A stretch of 7,058 nt of DNA from Clostridiaceae bacterium (GTDB lineage Bacteria; Bacillota; Clostridia; Monoglobales; Firm-18): the NCBI GenBank assembly GCA_012511915.1, contig JAAZFB010000299.1, forward strand, positions 1 through 7,058, in the 5' to 3' direction. The position numbers and the translations under genes were made by a program. Below the pieces are notes generated by a model. The model did not search any database and had not been told where the DNA came from. It saw only the letters and a program-made list of their open reading frames with translations. This document shows, piece by piece, positions 1-6,361 of the stretch; within the stretch, counting starts at the first letter, position 1; each line of letters opens with the position of its first letter.

Positions 1-1
1 C

Positions 2-121
2 GAAGTCGTCCACTTCCAGCGCTTTGGCGAGGGGCTTCGCCTTGCGACGGATAAGCTTGACAGCAAAAACTTTTATGCCTTTAACCCTGCCTTTGACAAA
101 AACAGGTGTGCGAACAGGTAA
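2..121 (+). CDS. Manganese catalase / CotJC-like protein, C-terminal 39 residues (5' end outside window)
   Basis: The reading frame is open from the left edge and stops at 119-121. It begins EVVHFQRFGE and runs on to KNFYAFNPAFDKNR, which I recognise as the C-terminus of di-manganese catalases of the CotJC/clostridial short type. In that family the E-x-x-H pair supplies a conserved Glu and a His ligand of the di-manganese site (Glu178/His181 in Lactobacillus numbering), and both are present here as the first and fourth residues. The family disproportionates hydrogen peroxide in the cytoplasm or, for CotJC, is built into the spore coat. The tail after the His is short, as in CotJC-type proteins rather than the longer lactobacillar enzyme. 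A second, non-overlapping catalase segment lies at the right end of the window on the same strand. Whether this copy is intact upstream cannot be seen. Confidence 0.8.
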   Translation, partial: EVVHFQRFGEGLRLATDKLDSKNFYAFNPAFDKNRCANR

Positions 122-147
122 CGCACCATTCGCCGATGAAGCATCTG

Positions 148-169
148 TTAAGCGCCGATTAAGCGCCGA
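148..169. repeat. Perfect tandem duplication of an 11-mer (TTAAGCGCCGA x2)
   Basis: TTAAGCGCCGA occupies 148-158 and 159-169 with no mismatch. The second copy overlaps the left arm of the inverted repeat at 161-204. Eleven is not a multiple of three, so a duplication of this kind would shift any reading frame. Confidence 0.75.
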
Positions 170-204
170 AACAAAAGCCGTGTCTTTAAAAGTTTTCGGC
201 GCTT
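161..204. repeat. Inverted repeat, 11-bp arms, 22-nt loop
   Basis: AAGCGCCGAAA at 161-171 is the exact reverse complement of TTTCGGCGCTT at 194-204. No T-run follows on either side, so it is not an obvious intrinsic terminator. It lies just downstream of the catalase stop codon and could be a transcript-end structure or part of a small repeat element. Confidence 0.5.
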
Positions 205-286
205 CGGCGGAACTTTGTTGCCCAAAACATGACTGCCCAAAGCCTTTTGAGGACAGGACATAGATTTTGGGCGGCTTTTTCGGCGA

Positions 287-484
287 TTATTCCGACAATG
301 ACACGACTTGCCGGCGAGGCTGTGCCGTTTTCGGCGGCTTTGGAGAAAGGGCGGCGGAGACCGCGGCTGACTTATCTTCATTCCTGTATTTTTCATCCGG
401 AGAAGTTTCGAAGTCAAAAGCGGCAATGATAGCTCCAGACAAATATTTTTGTAATTCCTCAAGTGTGTAAATTAATCGATACAT
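287..484 (-). pseudogene. Truncated family A (phage-type) DNA polymerase, N-terminal exonuclease fragment
   Basis: The ATG at 482-484 is preceded at 8 nt by GGAGG, which decides this start over an upstream in-frame TTG. The first 38 residues (MYRLIYTLEELQKYL, then AAFDFETSPDEKYRNEDK, bases 371-484) resemble the beginning of the PolA-like polymerases of clostridial phages and integrative elements. D24-x-E26 fits the ExoI motif of the DEDD 3'-5' exonuclease fold. After EDK the sequence turns into a Pro/Ala/Ser run and stops at 65 residues, whereas intact polymerases of this kind are several hundred residues long. No polymerase domain is seen. It should have no exonuclease activity. The break coincides with entry into the GC-rich repeat stretch at 122-370. 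Family recognition is from memory of the motif pattern and is moderately sure. Confidence 0.6.
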
Positions 485-587
485 GGACAAAACCTCCAAA
501 CGGGCATAAATATAGCCCTTAGCATATGGATATGCTTGGACTGTATAGAATTTATTTTGTCCGGACGTTAATTTTTAAAAAATTATC
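485..587. other. Intergenic region upstream of the polymerase remnant
   Basis: This is the non-coding leader of the polymerase remnant on the - strand. It carries the GGAGG site, a 7-bp inverted repeat (AGCATAT at 521-527, ATATGCT at 530-536) and the palindrome GTCCGGAC further upstream. A TATACA-like -10 may lie between the two, but no good -35 was found. Nothing else is recognised. Confidence 0.35.
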
Positions 588-630
588 AAAAAAAATGCTC
601 TGTTACGACTCCATCTTGAAATCGTAACAG
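588..630 (-). terminator. Intrinsic terminator of the GLUG-protease unit
   Basis: On the - strand, CTGTTACGA (622-630) and TCGTAACAG (600-608) form a perfect 9-bp stem, followed by AGCA and eight T residues (588-595). It begins 27 bases after the protease stop codon, where an operon end is expected, and separates the surface-protein block from the older-looking left flank. Confidence 0.85.
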
Positions 631-657
631 GGCGTTTGAGCAAATTAAATTTTTTAT

Positions 658-2577
658 TTAATACCATGCCCAACCAAACAAGAATATTATTATTAGCCAT
701 TGCCACCAATTGTATTTTACGGTTATCTCGTACGTTGCACTTCTGATACTGTCTATTTTCGCAGTAACTGTTGCAGTGCCTCTTTTTTCACTGGTCATGC
801 AGCCGGAATAAATCGAGACAACTTCTGAATTATCTGTCGTCCATTTCACGACAGGTTTTCCGTGCGGAACATTGAGTTGTTTTTCATGTTTATAGTATAA
901 GGTCATTGCCTTTGTATAACGAACAATATATTCTGAAGACAAGCTGTATAGTTTGTTGTCAGCCACAGCAATCGCTTTTATTGTTGCTATATTTTTATTT
1001 GAGAGGTCAATCGAACCTCTGTATAAAGTACCGTTGACCGGATTCGGAGAAGTTCCGTTTGTTGTATAATATATACGTGCGTTAATGTCAGAAGATTTCA
1101 AAGATATTTCAAGCGTGCTTTCGTCCGATTCTGTAAAAAACGGGATTTCTGACCGTTCTGCTTCAATCATGCCGGAAAAGTTCACAATGCCTGCGCCGAA
1201 ATTCTTTGAATAAAGCTTGTTCCAATTACTCGGCTTGGACGCCGTTGAAGTCAAGCGTTTTCTTATTTGCTCAACTGTAAGATTTGGATTTAACGATTTC
1301 AACGTTGCAACCGCCGCCGTTACAAAAGGAGCTGCCATTGAAGTTCCGGACATCTTGGCATATCCGTTATTTAAAACCGTACTGTAAATTCCATCGGAAT
1401 TAAAAAGGCTTCCGCCTGGAGCGCAAAGGTCAACTGCAGTTCCCTTGTTTGAAAACAAAATCGGGTGGTTGCTTCTGTCTGTCGCCGCAACAGTAATTGC
1501 ATTTTCTGCATTTCCGGGATAGTATTTGCCTGCTTCATCATACTCGTTTCCGGCAGCAACTACTACCGGAACATCTTTTTCAAAGACAGCAAGATTAACT
1601 GCGTCATTTATGGATTCGCTGTACTTTTTTGCGCCTTCACTACTTATTGCAGAGTCTCCCATGCTAATATTAATTACATCTACTTCAAGTTCAAGCATTA
1701 GTAAAATTTCTAATGCAATTATAAAAATAGTTCTGTTCTTATTTTCATCTTCATATTCGTATTCAAATGAGAGTTCGGATTCATCATTTGGTATTGCAAA
1801 TAAATCTGTACTCAAAGGTCTTATCTTCACATTTGACGGCGTATTGTCAACAATAATTCCGGCAACATGTGTTCCGTGACCACCGTCAGGTCTGGAATCT
1901 ATATAATGCTCTTGCTCCCAATCAGGTTCCCAAAGGATTCTCGGATTTTCCGGGTCTTTTGTAAAAAAATCATGAAGTTCCACTCCGGTATCAATAACTC
2001 CAACAACTATTTCAGGAAGTTCAATCATGGAGTCCGATATCATTTTATTGGCTTCAACCGAACGGGTATTTGCGGAACCCCACGAAAGGTGACCGGATGA
2101 CTCACCGCTTGAAAACATCGTGGTTTGAAGCTCGGCTTCGCCCTCTTCTGATTCTTCTGTGTTGTTAATAATTATATCATCATATTCAATATAATCAACA
2201 TAACTTTGCTCACGATAAAAATTAAAAGCGGCTAATGCGCTTTGAGAGTCGTCATATTGCATAATGTGCCAATTAAAATACCCCTCAACCTTATCAATTG
2301 CTCCGCAATCTTCACTTAACGGCTCGTTTGAATATGTTTTCACCACCAGCCTGTTTGTTAAAAAAGGCTCTGAAAAGTTTTCTTCGCTTTCGGTTGTTTT
2401 ACGAGTGTTAATACCAATGCTCTTGTCATGTTTTACAATTAACTCTTTGAAATCCTCTGAAAAGTCTTTAAGGCTTATTTCATAACTGTTTTGAGTTGAA
2501 AAAGCCGTTACAGATAAATTAGTAAAAATCATAGCGGCAATTATAAAATATGCAGCAATACTTTTTAATAACTTCAT
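658..2577 (-). CDS. Secreted subtilisin-like serine protease (S8) with Big2 domain and WWQW...FGWAWY tail
   Basis: This 639-residue protein starts at an ATG with GGAGG 9 nt upstream. Visible parts in order are: a signal peptide (about 1-28); an inhibitor-I9-like prodomain (about 75-135, RLVVK to YIEYDD); an S8 catalytic domain (about 160-470); a chitobiase/hexosaminidase C-terminal-like domain (about 478-553, RIYYTTNGTSPNPVNGTLY); a Big2-like domain (about 556-620); and the terminal tail NWWQWLIIIFLFGWAWY. The triad is complete: Asp196 (VIDTG), His234 (HGTHVAG) and Ser413 (GTSMAAP), with oxyanion Asn344 (AAGN), so an active enzyme activated by prodomain removal is expected. Residues about 264-300, between the His and Asn blocks, hold an acidic/aromatic stretch (FEYEYEDENKNR) not usual at this point in simple subtilisins. 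It lies 21 bp downstream of the GLUG gene, so the two are probably co-transcribed. Substrate unknown; processing of its surface partners is possible but only inferred. Confidence 0.93.
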   Translation of the reverse strand: MKLLKSIAAYFIIAAMIFTNLSVTAFSTQNSYEISLKDFSEDFKELIVKHDKSIGINTRKTTESEENFSEPFLTNRLVVKTYSNEPLSEDCGAIDKVEGYFNWHIMQYDDSQSALAAFNFYREQSYVDYIEYDDIIINNTEESEEGEAELQTTMFSSGESSGHLSWGSANTRSVEANKMISDSMIELPEIVVGVIDTGVELHDFFTKDPENPRILWEPDWEQEHYIDSRPDGGHGTHVAGIIVDNTPSNVKIRPLSTDLFAIPNDESELSFEYEYEDENKNRTIFIIALEILLMLELEVDVINISMGDSAISSEGAKKYSESINDAVNLAVFEKDVPVVVAAGNEYDEAGKYYPGNAENAITVAATDRSNHPILFSNKGTAVDLCAPGGSLFNSDGIYSTVLNNGYAKMSGTSMAAPFVTAAVATLKSLNPNLTVEQIRKRLTSTASKPSNWNKLYSKNFGAGIVNFSGMIEAERSEIPFFTESDESTLEISLKSSDINARIYYTTNGTSPNPVNGTLYRGSIDLSNKNIATIKAIAVADNKLYSLSSEYIVRYTKAMTLYYKHEKQLNVPHGKPVVKWTTDNSEVVSIYSGCMTSEKRGTATVTAKIDSIRSATYEITVKYNWWQWLIIIFLFGWAWY

Positions 2578-2598
2578 AATAAACGTCCTCCGAAAGGT

Positions 2599-4140
2599 TT
2601 AATACCAAATCCAGCCGAAAAGCAGAACTTTTATGATCCATTGCCACCAAAGATAATTGACCGTTACATGACAATGTTCAAATTGACCGTCTGAAGTTAC
2701 TACAGAAACATATGCCTTGCCTCTTCCCGTTGCTTCAATTTCTCCGTTCTCATTTACAACAGCTATTCGTTTGTTAGTTGTTATCCATCCAACAATTTCT
2801 GTTCCTTCAGCAATATTTACTGTCTTTCGGTGTGTCAACTCCACCTTTCCTTTAATTTCAGAAAATTCAAACTTTTCAAGGTTGGGCTTGAACACGGGAT
2901 ATTCTCCGCCGCTCGGCATCATCCATATATTTTCAAAGTCAAAGCCTTTAAAGGCTTTTTGTGTTCTCATTTCTGAGTCTGATAAAGATTTTATACTTAT
3001 GAGTGCATCCTTATATATTGTTGGATTTCCCACAGGTGCATTGATAGAATTTAAATAATATGAGTTTGTCAGCAACGAATCATACATATAATCAATTCTG
3101 TTGAAGACATACTGATATGTTTGCAGACGCTCTCCTAAAAAAGCTGCATGTCCGGCAAGACCTCCTGTGCATACTCTATCACCGTCATTGTTCGATTGAA
3201 CCTCTATTTTACCGGCATTATACGAAGAGGAAATTGCCAATCTGTCACTTGAGCCTACTAATCCTCCTGTGCGCCTAAAGTTTAAAGATTCATCCTTGAT
3301 ATCTCCGATATTATAGCAATTACTGACACTATACGCATTGGCAGCAATACCACCAACACATCGAGTTTTAGTTGCACTACCTTTTACGTGTATGGTTCCT
3401 TCATTGCAAGAGTTTTGCACAAGTCCTGTGTGCATTCCGCTAACTCCACCAACATATCCGGAAGCAGTCTCAACAGTGATGTTAGCGGTGTTATAGCAAT
3501 TTCTTATATGAGAATTGCTGGGCAGTGAGATGCCTGTTATTACAAGTATTCCATTATGTCCGGAAATCCCCCCCACATAAGTGTATTGTACACTTGATAT
3601 ATTTACATTTCCGGTTACATAGCAGTTTATCACTTCCATCGCAAAAATTGCTCCCGAAACACCACCGAACACTATTTGTTTAACATTTGAAATTTGAATA
3701 TCAATATCTTCTATTCCAAGGTCGTATATCTCGGCGCTGTGAGCATATCCAAATAGCCCCGCATAAACAGATTCTTCTGCGTTGCCTGTGATATTTATTT
3801 TCATATTTTTAACAGCATAACCGTTTCCGTCAAAAACTCCGCGAAAGCTTTCTTCTTTGCTTGATCCAATTGGAATCCAGCTTTCAAAACTTGAAAGATC
3901 AATGTCAGACATAAGGATATACTTGCCTTCAAGATTATTTCTTATATTATTAAGGTCTTCAGGGGAGTTAATTGCAGTATAACCCTCCGGCATAGTTGAT
4001 TTTTGTACAACATGTGTTATGAATTTGGTATTAACATTTTCAGAATTTAAAGACAAAGACAATACCCCGATTGAAAATACTCCTGTCATAAATATTGCAA
4101 TTAAAAATATGGATATCAACCTATTTAATCTGTTTTTCAA
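2599..4140 (-). CDS. Exported GLUG-repeat surface protein with Big2 domain and WWQW...FGWIWY tail
   Basis: The TTG at 4138-4140 is chosen because GGAG lies 9 nt upstream; another in-frame TTG at 4149 directly abuts that site. The 513-residue product (MKNRLNRL start) has a signal peptide (about 1-28) and an entry segment with DIDLSSFESWIPIG and FRGVFDGNGYAVKNM, typical of proteins carrying GLUG motifs. At least seven G-[LIV]-x-[GA]-type repeats follow over about 125-335 (YAGLFGY, FGGVSG, YVGGISG, YVGGVSG, CVGGIA, TGGLVG, TGGLAG), interleaved with NCYN-type turns. This pattern predicts a right-handed beta-helix-like stalk. A Big2-like domain (about 438-494) precedes the exact C-terminal tail LWWQWIIKVLLFGWIWY. 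No catalytic motif is seen. An adhesin or surface stalk is the likely role, by family analogy only. The protease gene follows 21 bp downstream. Confidence 0.88.
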   Translation of the reverse strand: MKNRLNRLISIFLIAIFMTGVFSIGVLSLSLNSENVNTKFITHVVQKSTMPEGYTAINSPEDLNNIRNNLEGKYILMSDIDLSSFESWIPIGSSKEESFRGVFDGNGYAVKNMKINITGNAEESVYAGLFGYAHSAEIYDLGIEDIDIQISNVKQIVFGGVSGAIFAMEVINCYVTGNVNISSVQYTYVGGISGHNGILVITGISLPSNSHIRNCYNTANITVETASGYVGGVSGMHTGLVQNSCNEGTIHVKGSATKTRCVGGIAANAYSVSNCYNIGDIKDESLNFRRTGGLVGSSDRLAISSSYNAGKIEVQSNNDGDRVCTGGLAGHAAFLGERLQTYQYVFNRIDYMYDSLLTNSYYLNSINAPVGNPTIYKDALISIKSLSDSEMRTQKAFKGFDFENIWMMPSGGEYPVFKPNLEKFEFSEIKGKVELTHRKTVNIAEGTEIVGWITTNKRIAVVNENGEIEATGRGKAYVSVVTSDGQFEHCHVTVNYLWWQWIIKVLLFGWIWY

Positions 4141-4169
4141 AATTGTCAACTCCGCATCTGTGTTTTAAT

Positions 4170-4198
4170 ATTATATTATTCAAACTCTACAATTAATT
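4170..4198 (-). promoter_or_regulatory. Candidate promoter of the GLUG-protease unit
   Basis: A perfect TATAAT (- strand, 4175-4170) lies about 30 bp upstream of the GLUG start and downstream of the preceding terminator, so a new transcript must begin near here. The -35 at 17-bp spacing (AATTAA) is poor and falls inside the palindrome at 4188-4201, which would suit an activator- or repressor-controlled promoter. Confidence 0.45.
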
Positions 4199-4201
4199 GT
4201 A
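4188..4201. promoter_or_regulatory. Perfect 14-bp palindrome TACAATTAATTGTA, possible operator
   Basis: The sequence equals its own reverse complement and overlaps the expected -35 of the GLUG promoter. A dimeric regulator site is plausible. The AT-only core makes chance occurrence possible, and no regulator gene is in the window. Confidence 0.4.
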
Positions 4202-4207
4202 CAAATA

Positions 4208-4239
4208 AAAAGGGTTATTATATTTCTAATAACCCTTTT
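4208..4239 (-). terminator. Intrinsic terminator after the lipoprotein gene (possibly bidirectional)
   Basis: AAAAGGGTTATTA (4208-4220) and TAATAACCCTTTT (4227-4239) form a perfect 13-bp stem with a 6-nt loop. On the - strand the stem ends in a run of five T residues followed by ATTTG, 11 bases past the lipoprotein stop. It splits the four genes into two transcription units. Confidence 0.88.
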
Positions 4240-4249
4240 ATTTCAATAT

Positions 4250-4912
4250 TTATTCTCCCGCATCAGTTTCTATTCCCCATGACGGGTCCTCAGATACGCT
4301 GAGGTATGTTATTTTCGCAGAATCAGTTATTCCGTCTGCAATAACCTTGAACTCATTGTTGTCTTCATTTGGAAAGTTATAGATATAATGTGGGCCAATA
4401 GATCCCGTTTGCAATTCCGCATCTCCATAAATTTCTTTCATTTTGCTTACTGGATCACCAATCTTTAACCCTCTGCTCGTTTGCATGAGTTTTATTTGTC
4501 TTATTTTAACTCCAGTCATCCCATCCGAATATCCCAAATACATTGTTCCGTCACTGCATTCAATTGAATTGTTGACCTGAGAATAAGAAATTCCAGGCGT
4601 ATCTAATCTTGATTTTAAATCTTTCTGATTTGAATGAATTGCCACTTCTCCCGTTCCATCTTCTTTTGTCAGTGAACCTAAGATTGCTGAAACGGTTTTT
4701 GTTTCTGTCGGTTGAACAGATTCCTCTTCAAATTCAGAAGATTCACTAATTTGAGTTAATGTTTCGCTTTCCTTCTCAGTTTCTTCATGCCAAGTGTCCA
4801 TTAAAGATTCACTTTCTTCAGTCGTATTTGTTGTAGTGGTTGTATCTTTGCCGCCGCAGGCAACAAGGCAGAAAATCATTCCCATTAAAAAAAGTGCTAT
4901 TACCTTTTTCAA
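4250..4912 (-). CDS. Small surface lipoprotein, function unknown
   Basis: The TTG at 4910-4912 is preferred because GGAGGG lies 6 nt upstream; an upstream in-frame TTG at 4933 has no site and would spoil the signal peptide. The 220-residue product starts MKKVIALFLM and has a lipobox L16-V17-A18-C19 followed by GG, so it should be lipid-anchored to the outer face of the membrane after signal peptidase II cleavage. A Thr/Ser/Glu-rich spacer (about 22-72, including a run of threonines) leads to a small globular C-terminal domain (about 75-205). There RGLKIGDPVSKMKEIYG fits the helix-turn seen in many small SmpA-like or DUF4309-like secreted domains, but the family cannot be fixed by eye. The gap after the CHAP gene is only 23 bp, which implies co-transcription and a related task at the cell surface. 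Confidence 0.85.
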   Translation of the reverse strand: MKKVIALFLMGMIFCLVACGGKDTTTTTNTTEESESLMDTWHEETEKESETLTQISESSEFEEESVQPTETKTVSAILGSLTKEDGTGEVAIHSNQKDLKSRLDTPGISYSQVNNSIECSDGTMYLGYSDGMTGVKIRQIKLMQTSRGLKIGDPVSKMKEIYGDAELQTGSIGPHYIYNFPNEDNNEFKVIADGITDSAKITYLSVSEDPSWGIETDAGE

Positions 4913-4935
4913 ACTATTCCCTCCGATCAACAATG

Positions 4936-6321
4936 TTAAAATCGGTAAAAACCTTTTATTCTGTTTGTTTCATACAAGTCATATTCGCGGGCTCTAACCT
5001 TATCACTTGAATTTCCCTCGACTGTGGAGACCACATTTGTAGAAGAATTATATCCTGTGACGATTCCTATATGATCTGTTACCTTGTTGTTTCCGGTGGG
5101 AGTATAATAAAACAAATCTCCGGGCTGAGGGGCTTTGTTGTCCACTTTAAAATAACCGCTTTTATTAATATTCATTGAGGCGTAAGTGCTTCTTTCAATT
5201 TTGTCTGTTGAAATTCCGACCTCATCTGCACAAACAGATACAAAAACTGCACACCACGAACCACTATAACTACCGTTATAAAGATATCCATATTTTGTCC
5301 AGTTGTCGTTGCTGCTTGATGGAAAATAGATGCGAGCAGGTTTACCGGGATCAGAATTTCCATATCTGTCTTTTCCTATACCACAGCTTTTTCCCTCGTG
5401 ATAATCCACTTGGCTTAACGCAAAATTAACAAACTTTTCTTTTTCAGTCGTTGCTGAACCAGCAGTGAAGGTCAGTTGATCGTTTTTTCGTATTGCTTGA
5501 GTTTTGTTTACATATCCAGTAACGACACCCCTTCCGTCATTTGTTGAGGGATCCGGAGTGGGGTCAGGCGTTGGTGTGGGGTCAGGTTTTTTCTCTACCG
5601 GAGGATTGAAATAGTAATAAAGTCCGAAAGAGATAATAACAAGAAACCACCAAAGCGGACTTTTGGGAATGATAAGACTTTTATTTACAGATTCTTCATT
5701 TACTGTTACTTCGCATTTAGCGACTAGGCCTCCGTCAACAGATGTAGCGGAAATTGTTGCTTTGCCAGTATTTATCCCTTTGATCAACCCATCTTTGACA
5801 GACGCAATGCCTGGACTGCTACTATTCCAAATAACCTTACATTCTGCTCTCGCTTCTGTATAATCATCAAACTGACCTTCCCAATAAACATCAGCAAAAA
5901 TTTGATATGTCTTTTCGGGATATAAATACAATCCTGAGGTAGTAACTTCAATTGACGAAATGTGCTCTATTAATGTTTCATCGTATACTATTATATCACA
6001 ATCAATATAATACTTATCTCCTAATTTTGCTGTGATTTTTGTTTCCCCAATTGAAACGCCAGTGACAACGCCCCGTGAAGAGACAGTTGCTACTAGCGGA
6101 TCAGAGATTTCCCATGTGAGATCAGTATCAGGAACTCCAACCATAAGATATAATTTTCCACCAGGTTTTGTTATCAATGGAATTTCGGAAGATACAAACG
6201 TTATATGTGGACTTACAGTTTGTGCGCTGACCAGGATTGGTTGACCTGAAATTTGACTTCCACCAAACACCATAAGAAAAGCAAGAAACATTGCCGGGAG
6301 TTTCTTTAGTTTTTTTATCAA
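4936..6321 (-). CDS. Exported Big2-Big2-membrane-CHAP protein, putative peptidoglycan amidase/endopeptidase
   Basis: From the TTG at 6319-6321 this gives 461 residues: a signal peptide (about 1-34); two Big2-like domains (about 35-113 and 121-207, with TWEISDPLVATVSSRGVVTG and VIWNSSSPGIASVKDGLIKG); a hydrophobic aromatic segment (PLWWFLVIISFGLYYYF, 222-238); a TPDP-type linker (about 243-260); and a C-terminal CHAP domain (about 292-458). CHAP catalytic residues are present: Cys357 (GSWCAVFVS), His417 (DHIGIVTG) and a polar residue in VEGNSSD (Glu435/Asn437). CHAP enzymes cut peptidoglycan amide bonds. The start is awkward: AGGAG sits 0 and 3 nt from the two TTG codons and 6 nt from an ATA. 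It is the first gene of the operon, under a good promoter. The segment at 222-238 resembles the terminal tails of the GLUG protein and protease but is internal. Confidence 0.9.
   Translation of the reverse strand: MIKKLKKLPAMFLAFLMVFGGSQISGQPILVSAQTVSPHITFVSSEIPLITKPGGKLYLMVGVPDTDLTWEISDPLVATVSSRGVVTGVSIGETKITAKLGDKYYIDCDIIVYDETLIEHISSIEVTTSGLYLYPEKTYQIFADVYWEGQFDDYTEARAECKVIWNSSSPGIASVKDGLIKGINTGKATISATSVDGGLVAKCEVTVNEESVNKSLIIPKSPLWWFLVIISFGLYYYFNPPVEKKPDPTPTPDPTPDPSTNDGRGVVTGYVNKTQAIRKNDQLTFTAGSATTEKEKFVNFALSQVDYHEGKSCGIGKDRYGNSDPGKPARIYFPSSSNDNWTKYGYLYNGSYSGSWCAVFVSVCADEVGISTDKIERSTYASMNINKSGYFKVDNKAPQPGDLFYYTPTGNNKVTDHIGIVTGYNSSTNVVSTVEGNSSDKVRAREYDLYETNRIKGFYRF
5558..5586. repeat. Short direct repeat coding for the TPDP linker
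   Basis: GTGGGGTCAGG occurs at 5558-5568 and 5576-5586, 18 bp (six codons) apart and therefore in frame. It encodes the repeated Pro-Asp-Pro-Thr linker between the membrane segment and the CHAP domain. Linkers of this kind can change length by repeat slippage. Confidence 0.6.
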
Positions 6322-6361
6322 CAACTCCTATTTTTAAAATTTAAAATTACATCTTATCTTT

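Larger units (their letters stand above)
122..370. other. GC-richer, repeat-rich stretch without a convincing gene
   Basis: No frame here gives a recognisable protein; the open frames on both strands are low-complexity and overlap each other. The stretch is visibly richer in GC than the central block and repeats variants of GCGCCGA and TTTTCGGCG. Examples are a perfect tandem pair at 148-169 and the 9-mer TTTTCGGCG at 193-201, 277-285 and 328-336. It separates the catalase stop codon from the polymerase remnant and may be decayed sequence of a mobile element. One - strand frame reads SRVIVGIIAE in the area where a polymerase exonuclease domain might read IVGISFS, but the match is too weak to call. 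Confidence 0.4.

Noticed and set aside
24..263. 79-codon + strand frame overlapping the catalase C-terminus
   Set aside because: It overlaps the recognisable catalase reading frame out of frame and continues into the repeat stretch; the composition is low-complexity.
122..370. CRISPR-like array suggested by recurring GCCGAAA units
   Set aside because: Units are short, unevenly spaced and in both orientations; there are no conserved long repeats, no regular spacers and no cas genes.
148..462. 104-codon - strand frame overlapping the polymerase remnant
   Set aside because: It is Arg/Lys/Pro-rich, out of frame with the recognisable polymerase segment, and looks like a shadow of GC-rich repeats.
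1465..1879. Two overlapping + strand frames of 78 and 117 codons inside the protease gene
   Set aside because: They are antisense to the well-conserved S8 catalytic domain, with Ser/Phe/Ile-rich shadow composition.
2717..3058. 113-codon + strand frame inside the GLUG gene
   Set aside because: It is antisense to the Big2 region of a well-supported gene and has no domain signature.
5540..5600. Sortase (LPXTG-type) anchor near the proline-rich linker of the CHAP protein
   Set aside because: There is no LPXTG-like motif, the linker follows rather than precedes the hydrophobic segment, and there is no basic tail.
6289..6291. ATG (twelfth codon of the longest CHAP frame) as the true start
   Set aside because: It has no ribosome binding site, and it would remove the basic N-terminal region of the signal peptide.
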